From Pseudomonas putida (GTDB taxonomy: Bacteria > Pseudomonadota > Gammaproteobacteria > Pseudomonadales > Pseudomonadaceae), in assembly GCA_041879295.1 (NCBI GenBank), contig CP047152.1:4159501-4223500 (forward strand): DNA of 64,000 nt. Reading direction: 5' to 3'. The notes beneath the pieces were generated by a model. It searched no databases, was not told where the DNA came from, and was given only the letters and a program-made list of their open reading frames with translations. Below, piece after piece: positions 44,768 through 53,575 of this stretch. Numbering within the stretch: position 1 is the stretch's first letter; every line of letters begins with the position of its first letter. Position numbers and translations under genes: made by a program.

Positions 44768-45517
44768 TCAAAGCTCAAACCCCAGCATCACCGCACAGAC
44801 CACCAGGAACACACAGAACATCGCCCGCAGTACCTTCTCCGGCAACGCGTGGGCCAGCTTCACGCCCCAGCTGATGCTCAGCAAGCCACCCACCGCCAAG
44901 GGAATCCCAACCCCCCAGTCAACGCTATGGTGCACGCCATAGGTCACCAGCGTGACCAAGGTACTCGGCGCCGCCAGCGCCAGTGACAACCCCTGCGCCA
45001 CCACCTGAGTAGCGCCAAACACACTGGTCAGGATCGGCGTGGCCACCACGGCCCCACCCACGCCGAACAAGCCGCCCATGGTGCCGGCAAAGCTGCCCAG
45101 CACACCCAGCCACGGCCAGGCATGACGCAGCTCGGCACTCGGCGACGACACCTTCATGAACATCCGCACCACGTTCCACACTGCCAAGGCTACCAAAAAG
45201 CCGACAAAACCCAGGCGCATGGAGTGCGCATCAAGCCCCACCGCCCAGATCGACCCCAGCCAGGCGAACAAGAAGCTGCATACCGACAGCGGCAACGCAT
45301 GGCGCAACGCAATACGGTTGCGCTGGTGATAACGCCACAACGCCAGCAGCACGTTCGGCACCACCATCACCAACGCGGTCCCCTGCGCCAACTGCTGGTC
45401 CAGGCCAAACAGCACACCCAACGCCGGAATCGCGATCAGCCCGCCACCAATGCCAAACAAGCCCCCCATGGTGCCCAGGGCAGCGCCCAGCACGATATAC
45501 AACAACCACTCGATCAT
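44768..45517 (-). CDS. TauE/SafE family sulfite/anion exporter
   Basis: 249 residues from MIEWLLYIVLGAALG, GAGG upstream. It has about eight hydrophobic segments and the duplicated family motif 'GTMGGLFGIGGG' (16-27) and 'GTMGGLFGVGGA' (second half), typical of TauE/SafE permeases. These export sulfur-containing anions across the inner membrane. It is divergent from a LysR gene with inverted repeats between them. Confidence 0.92.
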   Translation of the reverse strand: MIEWLLYIVLGAALGTMGGLFGIGGGLIAIPALGVLFGLDQQLAQGTALVMVVPNVLLALWRYHQRNRIALRHALPLSVCSFLFAWLGSIWAVGLDAHSMRLGFVGFLVALAVWNVVRMFMKVSSPSAELRHAWPWLGVLGSFAGTMGGLFGVGGAVVATPILTSVFGATQVVAQGLSLALAAPSTLVTLVTYGVHHSVDWGVGIPLAVGGLLSISWGVKLAHALPEKVLRAMFCVFLVVCAVMLGFEL

Positions 45518-45560
45518 CAGGGCCTCGTCCGCCTGTACCAATAATGCGAGCATGCTAACG

Positions 45561-45610
45561 ATTGTGCGCTGGCGGGGAAACGCACAGCAGCGCACAATGG
45601 CTGTGCGTTT
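45561..45610. promoter_or_regulatory. Two interleaved inverted repeats between TauE and LysR genes
   Basis: ATTGTGCGCT (45561-45570) pairs with AGCGCACAAT (45589-45598). AAACGCACAGC (45578-45588) pairs with GCTGTGCGTTT (45600-45610). Both are perfect and interlock within 50 bp in the 113-bp divergent spacer. They are probable operator sites for the adjacent LysR protein; the same DNA could form two mutually exclusive hairpins. Confidence 0.65.
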
Positions 45611-45630
45611 TTCGCAAAAGCAAGGCAGCC

Positions 45631-46584
45631 ATGAGCCCCGATACCCTGACCGACCAATTGAGCCTGTTCCTTGATGTGCTGGAAACCGGCAGCTTTTCTG
45701 CCGCCGCCCGTCGCCACCCGCTGACCCCGTCTGCGGTAGCACGGCGCATCGACAACCTGGAAAGCGCCGTCGGCAGCCGCCTGTTCACCCGCAGCACCCA
45801 CGCGGTGCGGGCCACGCCTGCAGGCAACGCCTTTGCCGAGCGGGCCAGGCGCATCATCGAGGAGTTGCGCCTGGCCCGGGCTGAAGCGGTGTCACTGAGC
45901 AATGCCCCGGAAGGCCTGATCCGCATCGACGCACCTGCCGCGTTTGGCCGCCGCCACCTGGCCCCGGCCATTGCCGACTTCCTGGTGGCCTACCCGGGCC
46001 TGGACGTGCAACTGCGGTTGATCGACAGCTTCGTCGACCTGCAGGGCAGCCACCTGGGCGAGGTCGACCTGGTGCTGCGCGCCGGCCCTTTGGCCGACAC
46101 CCGTCTGGTCGCCACGCCGCTCGCCTACATGGTGCGCATCGCCTGCGCCAGCCCCGCCTACCTGGCCAGCCGCGGCATCCCCACCTGCCCCAGCGAACTG
46201 CCCGGGCATGACGGGCTGGACTGGGATGGCCTGGCGCCGCCGTTCGCCTGGCGCTTCAGTGTGGCCGGGCAAACCCGCCTGTACCGCCCCGCGCGCATGC
46301 GCATGGCCGCCAACAATGCCGAAACCCTGCTGTTCGGCGCCCTCGCCGGCCTGGGGATAGCCCACCTGCCCACCTGGCTGAGCAGTGAATACCTGCTACG
46401 CGGCGAGCTTATCCCGTTGTTCTGCGACGGCGGTTTGCCTGAAGCCGAGACCAGTGGCATTTACGCGTTACGCCTGGCACATGAAACGAACTCTCGCAGC
46501 CGTTTGCTGCTCGAATTCCTCAAGAGCCGATTCAGCCCGATACCACCCTGGGACCTGGCCTTGCGCAGTGAACTGCGCGATTAA
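45631..46584 (+). CDS. LysR-family transcriptional regulator
   Basis: 317 residues, ATG preceded by AAGGCAG. DNA-binding domain 1-65 ('FLDVLETGSFSAAARRHPLTPSAVARRIDNLE'; key helix 'LTPSAVARRIDNLE'), then a LysR substrate domain ('RIDAPAAFGRRHLAPAIADF'). It is probably the regulator of the divergent TauE-type exporter. Its sequence is of the group that often controls transport or catabolic genes; the ligand is unknown. Confidence 0.93.
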   Translation: MSPDTLTDQLSLFLDVLETGSFSAAARRHPLTPSAVARRIDNLESAVGSRLFTRSTHAVRATPAGNAFAERARRIIEELRLARAEAVSLSNAPEGLIRIDAPAAFGRRHLAPAIADFLVAYPGLDVQLRLIDSFVDLQGSHLGEVDLVLRAGPLADTRLVATPLAYMVRIACASPAYLASRGIPTCPSELPGHDGLDWDGLAPPFAWRFSVAGQTRLYRPARMRMAANNAETLLFGALAGLGIAHLPTWLSSEYLLRGELIPLFCDGGLPEAETSGIYALRLAHETNSRSRLLLEFLKSRFSPIPPWDLALRSELRD

Positions 46585-46642
46585 CTCGCGCACTGATGAT
46601 CAGCGTGCCAGAATTTTCCATTGATCACTTTCAAGGACCTGC

Positions 46643-47098
46643 ATGAACGCCGACACCCAAGCCTCCTGTGACGAGCTGCTGCTGGACAACCAGGTCTGTT
46701 TTGCCCTGCACTCCACCTCGTTGCTGATGACCAAGGTCTACAAGCCGCTGCTGCAGGCGCTGGGCCTGACCTACCCGCAATACCTTGCCATGCTGGTGCT
46801 CTGGGAGCGTGACGGACTGACCGTGGGCGAAATCAGCCAGCACCTGCTGACCGACCCAGGCTCGCTGACCCCGCTGCTCAAACGCCTGGAAAGCGAAGGC
46901 CTGTTGCAGCGCAACCGCAGCCGCGAAGATGAACGGGTAGTGATGGTGCAACTGACCGACAAGGGCCGCGCCCTGCAACAGCAGGCCAAAGAGGTGCCGC
47001 CGTGCATTCTCAAGGCCAGCGGGCGCAGCCTGGAGCAGCTGCAGCAACTGCAAGCCGACCTGCTGAACCTGCGCGAAAACCTGCAGAAAAACCTCTGA
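46643..47098 (+). CDS. ohrR: Organic hydroperoxide sensor repressor OhrR (MarR family)
   Basis: 151 residues. It is a MarR-type winged helix protein with the reactive cysteine near the N-terminus (Cys19 in 'LDNQVCFALHSTS'), the tyrosines 'TYPQYLAMLVLW' and the DNA-recognition region 'SQHLLTDPGSLTPLLKRLE'. Oxidation of the cysteine by organic peroxides releases it from DNA. ohr lies 140 nt downstream in the same direction with operator-like repeats between. Confidence 0.94.
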   Translation: MNADTQASCDELLLDNQVCFALHSTSLLMTKVYKPLLQALGLTYPQYLAMLVLWERDGLTVGEISQHLLTDPGSLTPLLKRLESEGLLQRNRSREDERVVMVQLTDKGRALQQQAKEVPPCILKASGRSLEQLQQLQADLLNLRENLQKNL

Positions 47099-47145
47099 GC
47101 GCTATGCTGTGAAATGGCCGTTCCGATGAACGGCGATGATTTATC

Positions 47146-47171
47146 TTGCGCGCTAACTAATTGCGCGCTAA
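47146..47171 (+). promoter_or_regulatory. Tandem OhrR operator-like repeats upstream of ohr
   Basis: TTGCGCGCTAA occurs at 47146-47156 and again at 47161-47171. Each is a near-palindrome around GCGCGC flanked by TT/AA. The spacing of 15 bp centre to centre is not a whole number of helical turns. They sit about 70-90 nt before the ohr start, the expected place for OhrR control. Confidence 0.65.
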
Positions 47172-47238
47172 TTTAAATCCCACACCAACCCCCGCCCTCC
47201 TGCAAACGGGAGTGCACAGCACATTAGCGAGGCTCAAG

Positions 47239-47667
47239 ATGCAAAAGGTCACTCCGCTGTACATCGCAGAAGCTACCTCCACCGGTGGGCGCGACGGCAA
47301 ATCCCGCTCCAGCGACGGCAAGCTCGTCGTCAGCCTGAGCACCCCCAAGGAACTGGGCGGCGCGGGCGGTGACGGCACCAACCCCGAGCAGATGTTCGCC
47401 GCCGGTTACTCGGCCTGCTTCATCGGCGCCTTGAAATTCGTGGCCGGGCAAGAGAAGAAAGCCCTGCCGGCAGATACCTCGATCACCGCCAAGGTGGGCA
47501 TCGGCCAGATCCCGGGCGGTTTCGGCCTGGACATCGACCTGCACATCAACCTGCCGGGCCTGGCCCAGGCCGATGCCGAAGGGCTGGTGGAAAAGGCGCA
47601 TCAGGTGTGCCCGTACTCCAATGCCACCCGCGGTAATGTGGATGTGCGCCTGCACGTAACCGTCTAA
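47239..47667 (+). CDS. ohr: Organic hydroperoxide resistance protein Ohr
   Basis: 142 residues, ATG with GAGG 7 nt upstream. The two catalytic cysteines are in 'GYSACFIGAL' (Cys60) and 'HQVCPYSNATR' (Cys124); the arginine in 'STGGRDGK' belongs to the active site. It reduces fatty acid and other organic hydroperoxides using lipoylated proteins. It is controlled by OhrR. Confidence 0.97.
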   Translation: MQKVTPLYIAEATSTGGRDGKSRSSDGKLVVSLSTPKELGGAGGDGTNPEQMFAAGYSACFIGALKFVAGQEKKALPADTSITAKVGIGQIPGGFGLDIDLHINLPGLAQADAEGLVEKAHQVCPYSNATRGNVDVRLHVTV

Positions 47668-47690
47668 GGCGCAAAGGCTTGCGCAATGCC

Positions 47691-47777
47691 CTGTAGGAGC
47701 GGGTTTACCCGTGAAGAAAACACCGCGGTGGATGGCACAGGCTTCGCCCGTGTTCGCGGGCAAGCCCGCTCCCACAC
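47691..47777. repeat. REP doublet
   Basis: GTAGGAGCGGGTTTACCCG and an inverted TTCGCGGGCAAGCCCGCTCC enclose about 40 nt. It lies between the convergent ohr and efp genes, with a terminator beyond it. Confidence 0.82.
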
Positions 47778-47845
47778 GGATCTGCGCCAGCTTTTAGAAA
47801 TTGAGCACGACAGTTGCCCCCACAAAAGCACGAGCACACAGGCAT

Positions 47846-47875
47846 AAAAAAACCCGGCTTGCGCCGGGTTTTTTG
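47846..47875. terminator. Terminator of efp (bidirectional)
   Basis: 13-bp stem AAAAAAACCCGGC / GCCGGGTTTTTT around a 4-nt loop, 16 nt past the efp stop codon. Confidence 0.92.
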
Positions 47876-47891
47876 CGTCTCGCAAGAAGCA

Positions 47892-48461
47892 TTACTTCTT
47901 GGAACGGCCTTTGAAGCTGTTGTCGCGAGTGTCGATGTCGATCCACTCGTCGATCTGGATGAAGTCGGCAACCGAGATCTCGGTACCGTTCGCCAGCTTG
48001 GCAGGCTTCATGACTTTGCCGGAGGTGTCACCGCGAGCAGCGTTCTCGGTGTAGACAACTTTACGGCTGATGGTGGTCGGCAGTTCAACCGACACCAGAC
48101 GGCCTTCGAAGAACACGGCTTCGCAGACGTCTTCCATGCCTTCTTCGATGTACGGCAGAACGGCTTCGATGTCTTCGGCGTTCAGCTCGTACATGGTGTA
48201 GTCGGTGGTGTCCATGAAGGTGTACTCGTCACCATTGATGAACGACAGGGTCGCTTCTTTGCGATCCAGGATCACGTCGTCCAGCTTGTCGTCCGCACCG
48301 TATACGGTTTCGGTCTTGTAGCCGGTCAGCAGGTTCTTCAGCTTGGTCTTCATGATCGCGCTGTTACGGCCCGACTTGGTGAACTCAGCTTTTTGAACCA
48401 GCCACGGGTCGTTGTCGATCCGCAGTACGGTACCGGGTTTCAGTTCTTTACCAGTTTTCAT
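47892..48461 (-). CDS. efp: Elongation factor P (Arg32 type)
   Basis: 189 residues, three beta-barrel domains. The loop '[10 protein letters not shown]' has arginine at position 32, the residue that EarP modifies with rhamnose, instead of the lysine that EpmA modifies in E. coli. EF-P rescues ribosomes stalled at polyproline. The gene follows earP by 48 nt on the same strand, as usual in pseudomonads. Confidence 0.97.
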
Positions 48462-48509
48462 TACGAAGTATCCGAATCTGGATGGATTTATAAAAATCGA
48501 GGCCGCGTA

Positions 48510-49643
48510 TCATAGCGAATTTCGGTAAAAGTGTACTAGCGCTTCGGCAAGGTCCGGCTGAGCGGCCTGTCGCGCCCCCCAACGGCGGGCATGCTGCTGC
48601 AGTTCCGGCCAATGCTGGCGGGCCGCCCGCCAGGCCTGGCCCATGTCGAAATCCATGTTCCAGGCACGCCACAGGCCCAGCAGGGCTGCATCGGCTTCGT
48701 CTGACAGGCCGCAGCGATAATGCGCGAGGAACGCTTCGAGTTTTTCCCAATGGGCATTCTCGTCCTGCACATAGATGTGCCACAGCATCGGCTGCCCCGC
48801 CCACTGCGCACGCACGAACGAGTCTTCGCCACGCACGGCATTGAAATCGCAGCTCCATAACAGCCGGTCGAAGTCGTCCTGGCTGACGAATGGCAGCACC
48901 TGAACGGTCAGCGCCCCACGCGTGCGCACATCACCCACGTGCAGCGGCCCCTCGCCCAGCCACTGGCTGAGCCCCGCGACGATGCGCCCCTGCGGGACCA
49001 ACAGGTGGCAGGCCTGGTCAGCCGTGGCCAAGGCATCAAGCCAGTTGCCCAGCTGTGGGTTTTCATAGGCGAACAGCGAGATCAGCAGCGCACCCGGCAC
49101 AGGGTCTACACCAAGCCCCAGCAAGAAGGCACGGCGCGCATCCGCCGACTGCTGGAACGCATCACGCCGGGCCAGCAGCGAACCCTCGCGCAGCAAACCG
49201 CCCGTTTTGTCGGTAAAGCCCGGGAAGAAAAAAACCTTGCGCAAACCGTTGGGCTGCGGCGAAGGCAACCCATGGCAACCCTCTACCCAGTCCTCGGCAC
49301 TCAGGTACTCGAGGTTGAGCCAGAGCGGCGGCTGCGGACGGGCACGCATGGCCTCGACATACGCCGCCGGCAACTGGCAGGCGAACGCGCCGATCACCAC
49401 ATCGGCGGGGGCCACCGGCAACCACGCTGCCGGCCAGTGACGCACATCCACACCGTGCTGCCACTGTTGCGCCGCCGTGGCATCGGCGCCAGGGCACATA
49501 GGCGTGAAAGCGTTGAGGTCATCCACCCACAGGCGCACCGCCAGGCCGTGCTCGGCCACCAACTGCCGGGCCAGGCGCCAGGTCACGCCGATATCGCCGT
49601 AGTTGTCGACGACGCTGCAGAAGATGTCCCAGGTGGCTTTCAT
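48510..49643 (-). CDS. earP: EF-P arginine rhamnosyltransferase EarP
   Basis: 377 residues, formerly DUF2331. The N-terminus 'MKATWDIFCSVVDNYGDIGVTWRLARQL' (key part 'VVDNYGDIGVTWRLARQL') has the invariant catalytic aspartate region. The C-terminal 'CDFNAVRGEDSFVRAQWAG' binds dTDP-rhamnose. It transfers rhamnose from dTDP-beta-L-rhamnose to Arg32 of EF-P. The substrate gene is immediately downstream. Confidence 0.95.
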   Translation of the reverse strand: MKATWDIFCSVVDNYGDIGVTWRLARQLVAEHGLAVRLWVDDLNAFTPMCPGADATAAQQWQHGVDVRHWPAAWLPVAPADVVIGAFACQLPAAYVEAMRARPQPPLWLNLEYLSAEDWVEGCHGLPSPQPNGLRKVFFFPGFTDKTGGLLREGSLLARRDAFQQSADARRAFLLGLGVDPVPGALLISLFAYENPQLGNWLDALATADQACHLLVPQGRIVAGLSQWLGEGPLHVGDVRTRGALTVQVLPFVSQDDFDRLLWSCDFNAVRGEDSFVRAQWAGQPMLWHIYVQDENAHWEKLEAFLAHYRCGLSDEADAALLGLWRAWNMDFDMGQAWRAARQHWPELQQHARRWGARQAAQPDLAEALVHFYRNSL

Positions 49644-49772
49644 GCGCCCCTCCCGTGCTGGTGCAAAAACCGCGAATTCTGCGCATAAATTGGCGCTGAC
49701 AAAAGCACCTGCGCAGAAAAATGCCCAAGCGCATGCGACAATGCCCCCCTACCACGCTGCCAGGAGGCTGAC

Positions 49773-50150
49773 ATGCCGCGCCACCGTGAACTGAAGATCA
49801 CCCTCAAGCCGTTGCCGTTGATCATGTGCGTAGCCTTGGGCCTATGGCTGGGCGCCATGGCCATTGCCGTGAGCCTGTGGCTGGCCCAGCAGTTGTGGCC
49901 ACAGCAGGTGCAACCTCTGGCCCAGGTTGTGGCCCCCCACGCCTACCGACCCGCTGCCCAGGATGGCCAGGCCGAGATGTTCGAACGCTACAAGGACATC
50001 CTGCACAAACAGGAGCTGCAACAGGCCGCCGATGCCGCACAGGGCAATCCGCGCAACCTCAACAGCCCCAAGTGCCAGTTCTGGCTACAGCAAAACCGTA
50101 CCGCGCCCACCGAAAAAAGCCAGGCCAACGTGCTGGAGTTCTGTTACTGA
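49773..50150 (+). CDS. Small membrane-anchored hypothetical protein
   Basis: 125 residues. After a basic start (MPRHRELKITLKPLP) one long hydrophobic helix runs from about 15 to 42. The rest is a polar periplasmic or cytoplasmic tail with two cysteines ('SPKCQFWLQ' and the final 'EFCY') that could form a disulfide. The family is unrecognised. It is divergent from earP and 2 nt upstream of the GreA/GreB-like gene, so these two are co-expressed. Confidence 0.75.
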   Translation: MPRHRELKITLKPLPLIMCVALGLWLGAMAIAVSLWLAQQLWPQQVQPLAQVVAPHAYRPAAQDGQAEMFERYKDILHKQELQQAADAAQGNPRNLNSPKCQFWLQQNRTAPTEKSQANVLEFCY

Positions 50151-50152
50151 CC

Positions 50153-50623
50153 ATGGACAAGCCCCACCTGCTGGCGCTGATTGTCGCCACCCTCGAGCAT
50201 GACCTGGACGTGCTGACCCGCGCGGCGCAAACCGCCTACGAGGCCGCCACCGCCGAAGAGAACATTGCCGAGAACAAGTATGACACGCTGGGCCTGGAGG
50301 CCTCGTACCTGGCCACCGGCCAGGCCCGCCGCAGTGCCGAGATCCGCCAGGCGCTGGTGATCTACCAGCAGTTGCTGCTGCGTGACTACGACACGGCGCG
50401 CGGTGTGCAGGTAAGCAACCTGGTGACCCTGGAAGATGAAGAGGGCGGGCACCGTCGGCTGTTTCTGGGGCCTGAGGCAGCGGGGCTGAAGATTGGCGAG
50501 GGGGACGGGCTGGTGACGGTGATTACTCCGCGTTCGCCGCTGGGGCAGCTGTTGCTGGGCAAGCGGGTGGATGACGAGGTGAGCCTGGGGGCGCAGGTAT
50601 CGTTCATTGTCGATGTTGTCTGA
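50153..50623 (+). CDS. GreA/GreB-family protein
   Basis: 156 residues, ATG 2 nt after the previous stop codon. The N-terminal half is a helical hairpin ('EHDLDVLTRAAQTAYEAATAEENIAENKYDTLGLEAS', key part 'AENKYDTLGLEASYLA'). The C-terminal half has the Gre/FKBP-like fold ('GDGLVTVITPRSPLGQLLLGKRVDDEVSL', key part 'PRSPLGQLLLGKRVDDE'). It resembles transcription elongation factors, but the acidic coiled-coil tip of GreA is not clear, so its target may differ. Confidence 0.82.
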   Translation: MDKPHLLALIVATLEHDLDVLTRAAQTAYEAATAEENIAENKYDTLGLEASYLATGQARRSAEIRQALVIYQQLLLRDYDTARGVQVSNLVTLEDEEGGHRRLFLGPEAAGLKIGEGDGLVTVITPRSPLGQLLLGKRVDDEVSLGAQVSFIVDVV

Positions 50624-50624
50624 A

Positions 50625-50722
50625 CCGGCCTCTTCGCGGGCCCGCCCGCTCCCACAAGGGGCCCACTGTCTTCAGGGCTGTGATATCCCTGTGGGAGCGG
50701 GCGGGCCTGCGAAAGGGCCGGC
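50625..50722. repeat. REP doublet
   Basis: CCGGCC, TTCGCGGGCCCGCCCGCTCC and the inverted complement ending GGCCGG form a 98-bp near-palindrome between the convergent Gre-like and LysR genes. Confidence 0.87.
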
Positions 50723-50737
50723 ACAGGCAATAATTCT

Positions 50738-51670
50738 CTAAAGGGCCTGCAAGGCATCGAACCGCCCCGCCAGCCCCTGCTCGGCAAACTGCTCCACCAC
50801 AAAATCGACGAACGCCCGGGTCTTGCCCGGCAACAGCTTGTGCTCGGCGAAATACAGGCTGATATGCCCATCGTCCACATACCAGTCCGGCAACACCCGC
50901 AGCAGCCGCCCGGCCAGCAGGTAGGGCACGGCAAACGGCAGGCTCACCAGGGCAATGCCCAGCCCCTGCTCGGCCACCGCGCATGCCGCGTCCGAATCGC
51001 TCATGGTCATCGCCTGGCGCAATTGCAGTGGCTGCTGCACCTGCCAACGGCTGGTCAGCGGCCACGAGCGCACCCGACCGGTCTGCGGTGACCGGACCAG
51101 GATACCTTCATGGCGTTGCAGCACCTGCGGGTCTTCTATCGGCGCGTGCTGCTGCAGATAGGCCGGCGCCGCCACCAACACCCGGTGCGCCGGGGTCAGC
51201 TTGCGCGCCACCACCCCCGGCGGCAGTTCGAAGCCACCGCCAATCGCAGCATCGAAGCCCTGGCCGATCAGGTCGACCTGGCGGTTGTCGAAATGCCAAT
51301 CCGGGGTAATCGCCGGGTAGCGGCGCAAGAACTCCCCCAGCAACGGCAGCACATACAAACGCCCGAACACCGTGCCCATGCTCACCCGTAACGACCCGGC
51401 TGGCTGGCCTTCGGCACTGGCCAGGTTGGCCACGGCGTACTGAATGGTGCGAAAGCTGTCACTGACCTCGCCGAGAAAACGCTGCCCCGCTTCGGTCAAG
51501 GTCAGCTTGCGGGTACTACGCTGGAACAACCGCACACCCAGGCGCGCTTCCAGCTGCGCAACGTGCTTGCCCACAGCAGCCGGGGTAAGGCTCAGGCGCC
51601 TGGCGGCTTCGGCAAAACTGCCAACCTCGGCACTGCGGATAAAGCATTCCAACGCGCTGAACGATTCCAT
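50738..51670 (-). CDS. LysR-family transcriptional regulator
   Basis: 310 residues from MESFSALECFIRSAEVG. An ATG two codons earlier is equally possible because neither has a strong ribosome site. The HTH is 'GSFAEAARRLSLTPAAVGKHV'; the effector domain is of the group that represses or activates an adjacent divergent oxidoreductase. The divergent neighbour is an SDR gene starting 125 nt away, the probable target. Confidence 0.93.
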   Translation of the reverse strand: MESFSALECFIRSAEVGSFAEAARRLSLTPAAVGKHVAQLEARLGVRLFQRSTRKLTLTEAGQRFLGEVSDSFRTIQYAVANLASAEGQPAGSLRVSMGTVFGRLYVLPLLGEFLRRYPAITPDWHFDNRQVDLIGQGFDAAIGGGFELPPGVVARKLTPAHRVLVAAPAYLQQHAPIEDPQVLQRHEGILVRSPQTGRVRSWPLTSRWQVQQPLQLRQAMTMSDSDAACAVAEQGLGIALVSLPFAVPYLLAGRLLRVLPDWYVDDGHISLYFAEHKLLPGKTRAFVDFVVEQFAEQGLAGRFDALQAL

Positions 51671-51795
51671 GGCCATGATTAACAACCAAAGGTTTACTCT
51701 GCTGATAGTGATTGCCATCTTATCAGTAGGTAATCGAGCGCCGATACTGTGCCCCATCCAAGGCATTTCGGCCTGGCTTCCAGCAGGAGAACAGC

Positions 51796-52545
51796 ATGTC
51801 CAAGCAACTTACACTCGAAGGCAAGGTAGCCCTGGTTCAGGGCGGCTCCCGAGGCATTGGCGCAGCCATCGTGCGGCGCCTGGCCCGCGAAGGCGCGCAA
51901 GTGGCCTTCACCTATGTCAGCTCTGCCGGCCCGGCTGAAGAACTGGCTCGGGAAATTACCGAGAACGGCGGCAAAGCCTTGGCCCTGCGGGCTGACAGCG
52001 CTGATGCGGCAGCTGTGCAACTGGCGGTGGATGACACCGTGAAGGCCTTCGGCCAGCTGGATATCCTGGTCAACAACGCCGGTGTGTTGGCAGTGGCCCC
52101 GGTGACCGAGTTCGACCTGGCCGACTTCGATCACATGCTGGCCGTAAACGTACGCAGCGTATTCGTCGCCAGCCAGGCCGCGGCACGCTACATGGGCCAG
52201 GGGGGTCGTATCATCAACATTGGCAGCACCAACGCCGAGCGCATGCCGTTTGCCGGCGGTGCACCGTACGCCATGAGCAAGTCGGCACTGGTTGGCCTGA
52301 CCCGCGGCATGGCACGCGACCTTGGGCCGCAGGGCATTACCGTGAACAACGTGCAGCCCGGGCCGGTGGATACCGACATGAACCCGGCCAGTGGCGAGTT
52401 CGCCGAGAGCCTGATTCCGCTAATGGCCATTGGGCGGTATGGCGAACCGGAGGAGATTGCCAGCTTCGTGGCTTACCTGGCAGGGCCTGAAGCCGGGTAT
52501 ATCACCGGGGCCAGCCTGACGGTGGACGGTGGGTTTGCAGCCTGA
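51796..52545 (+). CDS. SDR family oxidoreductase (FabG-like)
   Basis: 249 residues, GGAG 7 nt upstream. It is a classical short-chain dehydrogenase: cofactor motif 'GGSRGIG' (16-22), 'NNAG', catalytic Ser in 'INIGSTNAE', Tyr158 and Lys162 in 'PYAMSKS', and the ending 'LTVDGGF'. An NADP(H)-dependent ketone/alcohol conversion is expected, with the substrate unknown. It is divergent from and probably controlled by the LysR gene at 50738. Confidence 0.93.
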   Translation: MSKQLTLEGKVALVQGGSRGIGAAIVRRLAREGAQVAFTYVSSAGPAEELAREITENGGKALALRADSADAAAVQLAVDDTVKAFGQLDILVNNAGVLAVAPVTEFDLADFDHMLAVNVRSVFVASQAAARYMGQGGRIINIGSTNAERMPFAGGAPYAMSKSALVGLTRGMARDLGPQGITVNNVQPGPVDTDMNPASGEFAESLIPLMAIGRYGEPEEIASFVAYLAGPEAGYITGASLTVDGGFAA

Positions 52546-52584
52546 TTGAAAGGTTGCCTGTGCCGCGACAGCGCCGGCACAGGC

Positions 52585-53469
52585 TTAGCCTTTCTTTGCC
52601 CCCAGGCACTGTTCCATCACGTCCAGAAAAGCCCGGGCAGCCGGTGTGGGGCTGGACGACCACACCGCATACAAGTGCCGCACCGGCGCATCCACCAACC
52701 GCGCCACTGCCACCCCTTCAATGCCCTGAGCTACCCGCTCAGGCACCAGGCCAACGGCCATGCCCCGCTGCACGAATTTCTCCACCAGACGAACATGCCC
52801 TATCTCGAACTGCACCCGACGCTGCAACCCCACCGCCTGAAACGCCTCGTCGGTCTGTCGTCGCGCCCCAGTGCCTTCGGGGAAATCCACCAACACTTCG
52901 CCTGCCAGGTCAGCCAGCGCCAGCTGTGCCATGCCCGCCAGGCGGTGCGCCAATGGCAACACAGCCACCAGTTCTTCCCTGGCCAGCAACCGATGCTGCA
53001 CCCCCTGCACCACCTCGCCCTGCCACAGCCCGATAAAGCCCACGTCCAGGCGCCGCTCGAGTACGTCAGCGATCAGCAATTCGCTCTTGGCCGTGAGCCA
53101 GCGCACATCCACATCCGGATAACGACCATGGAATACCGCCAACAGGTCGACCAGGTCCAGCGCGGTGAGCGAACTGATTTCACCAATCGCCAGCCGCCCG
53201 CGCACCTGGCCGCAGGCCGCCGCCACGTCATCGGCAATGCGCCGGGCCGCCTCCACCGCTGGCCGTGCACTGAGCACAAAAGCCTCCCCCGCAGGTGTCA
53301 GGCGCACCCGTCGCGAACTACGCTCGAACAGGCTCACCCCCAGCTGCGCCTCCAGCCGCGCCACCTGATGGCTAAGGGCCGACTGCACCACATGGCAGCG
53401 CTCCGCCGCACGGGTAAAACTGCCGGTGTCGGCCACGGCAAGGGCATATTCGAGCTGCTTGAGGTTCAT
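52585..53469 (-). CDS. LysR-family transcriptional regulator
   Basis: 294 residues from MNLKQLEYALAVADTGSF. HTH 'SFTRAAERCHVVQSALSHQV', then the substrate domain with 'GEISSLTALDLVDLLAVF'. The layout fits control of the divergent MFS gene whose start is 106 nt away. Confidence 0.93.
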   Translation of the reverse strand: MNLKQLEYALAVADTGSFTRAAERCHVVQSALSHQVARLEAQLGVSLFERSSRRVRLTPAGEAFVLSARPAVEAARRIADDVAAACGQVRGRLAIGEISSLTALDLVDLLAVFHGRYPDVDVRWLTAKSELLIADVLERRLDVGFIGLWQGEVVQGVQHRLLAREELVAVLPLAHRLAGMAQLALADLAGEVLVDFPEGTGARRQTDEAFQAVGLQRRVQFEIGHVRLVEKFVQRGMAVGLVPERVAQGIEGVAVARLVDAPVRHLYAVWSSSPTPAARAFLDVMEQCLGAKKG

Positions 53470-53575
53470 CGATCTATCTGCTTTCAAGATGAATAGGTTG
53501 AAAACTATACATTGGTGTCATGCCTGACACTTGCTGATAATCATCACCACACACGACTGCCCCCACGAGAATTGC

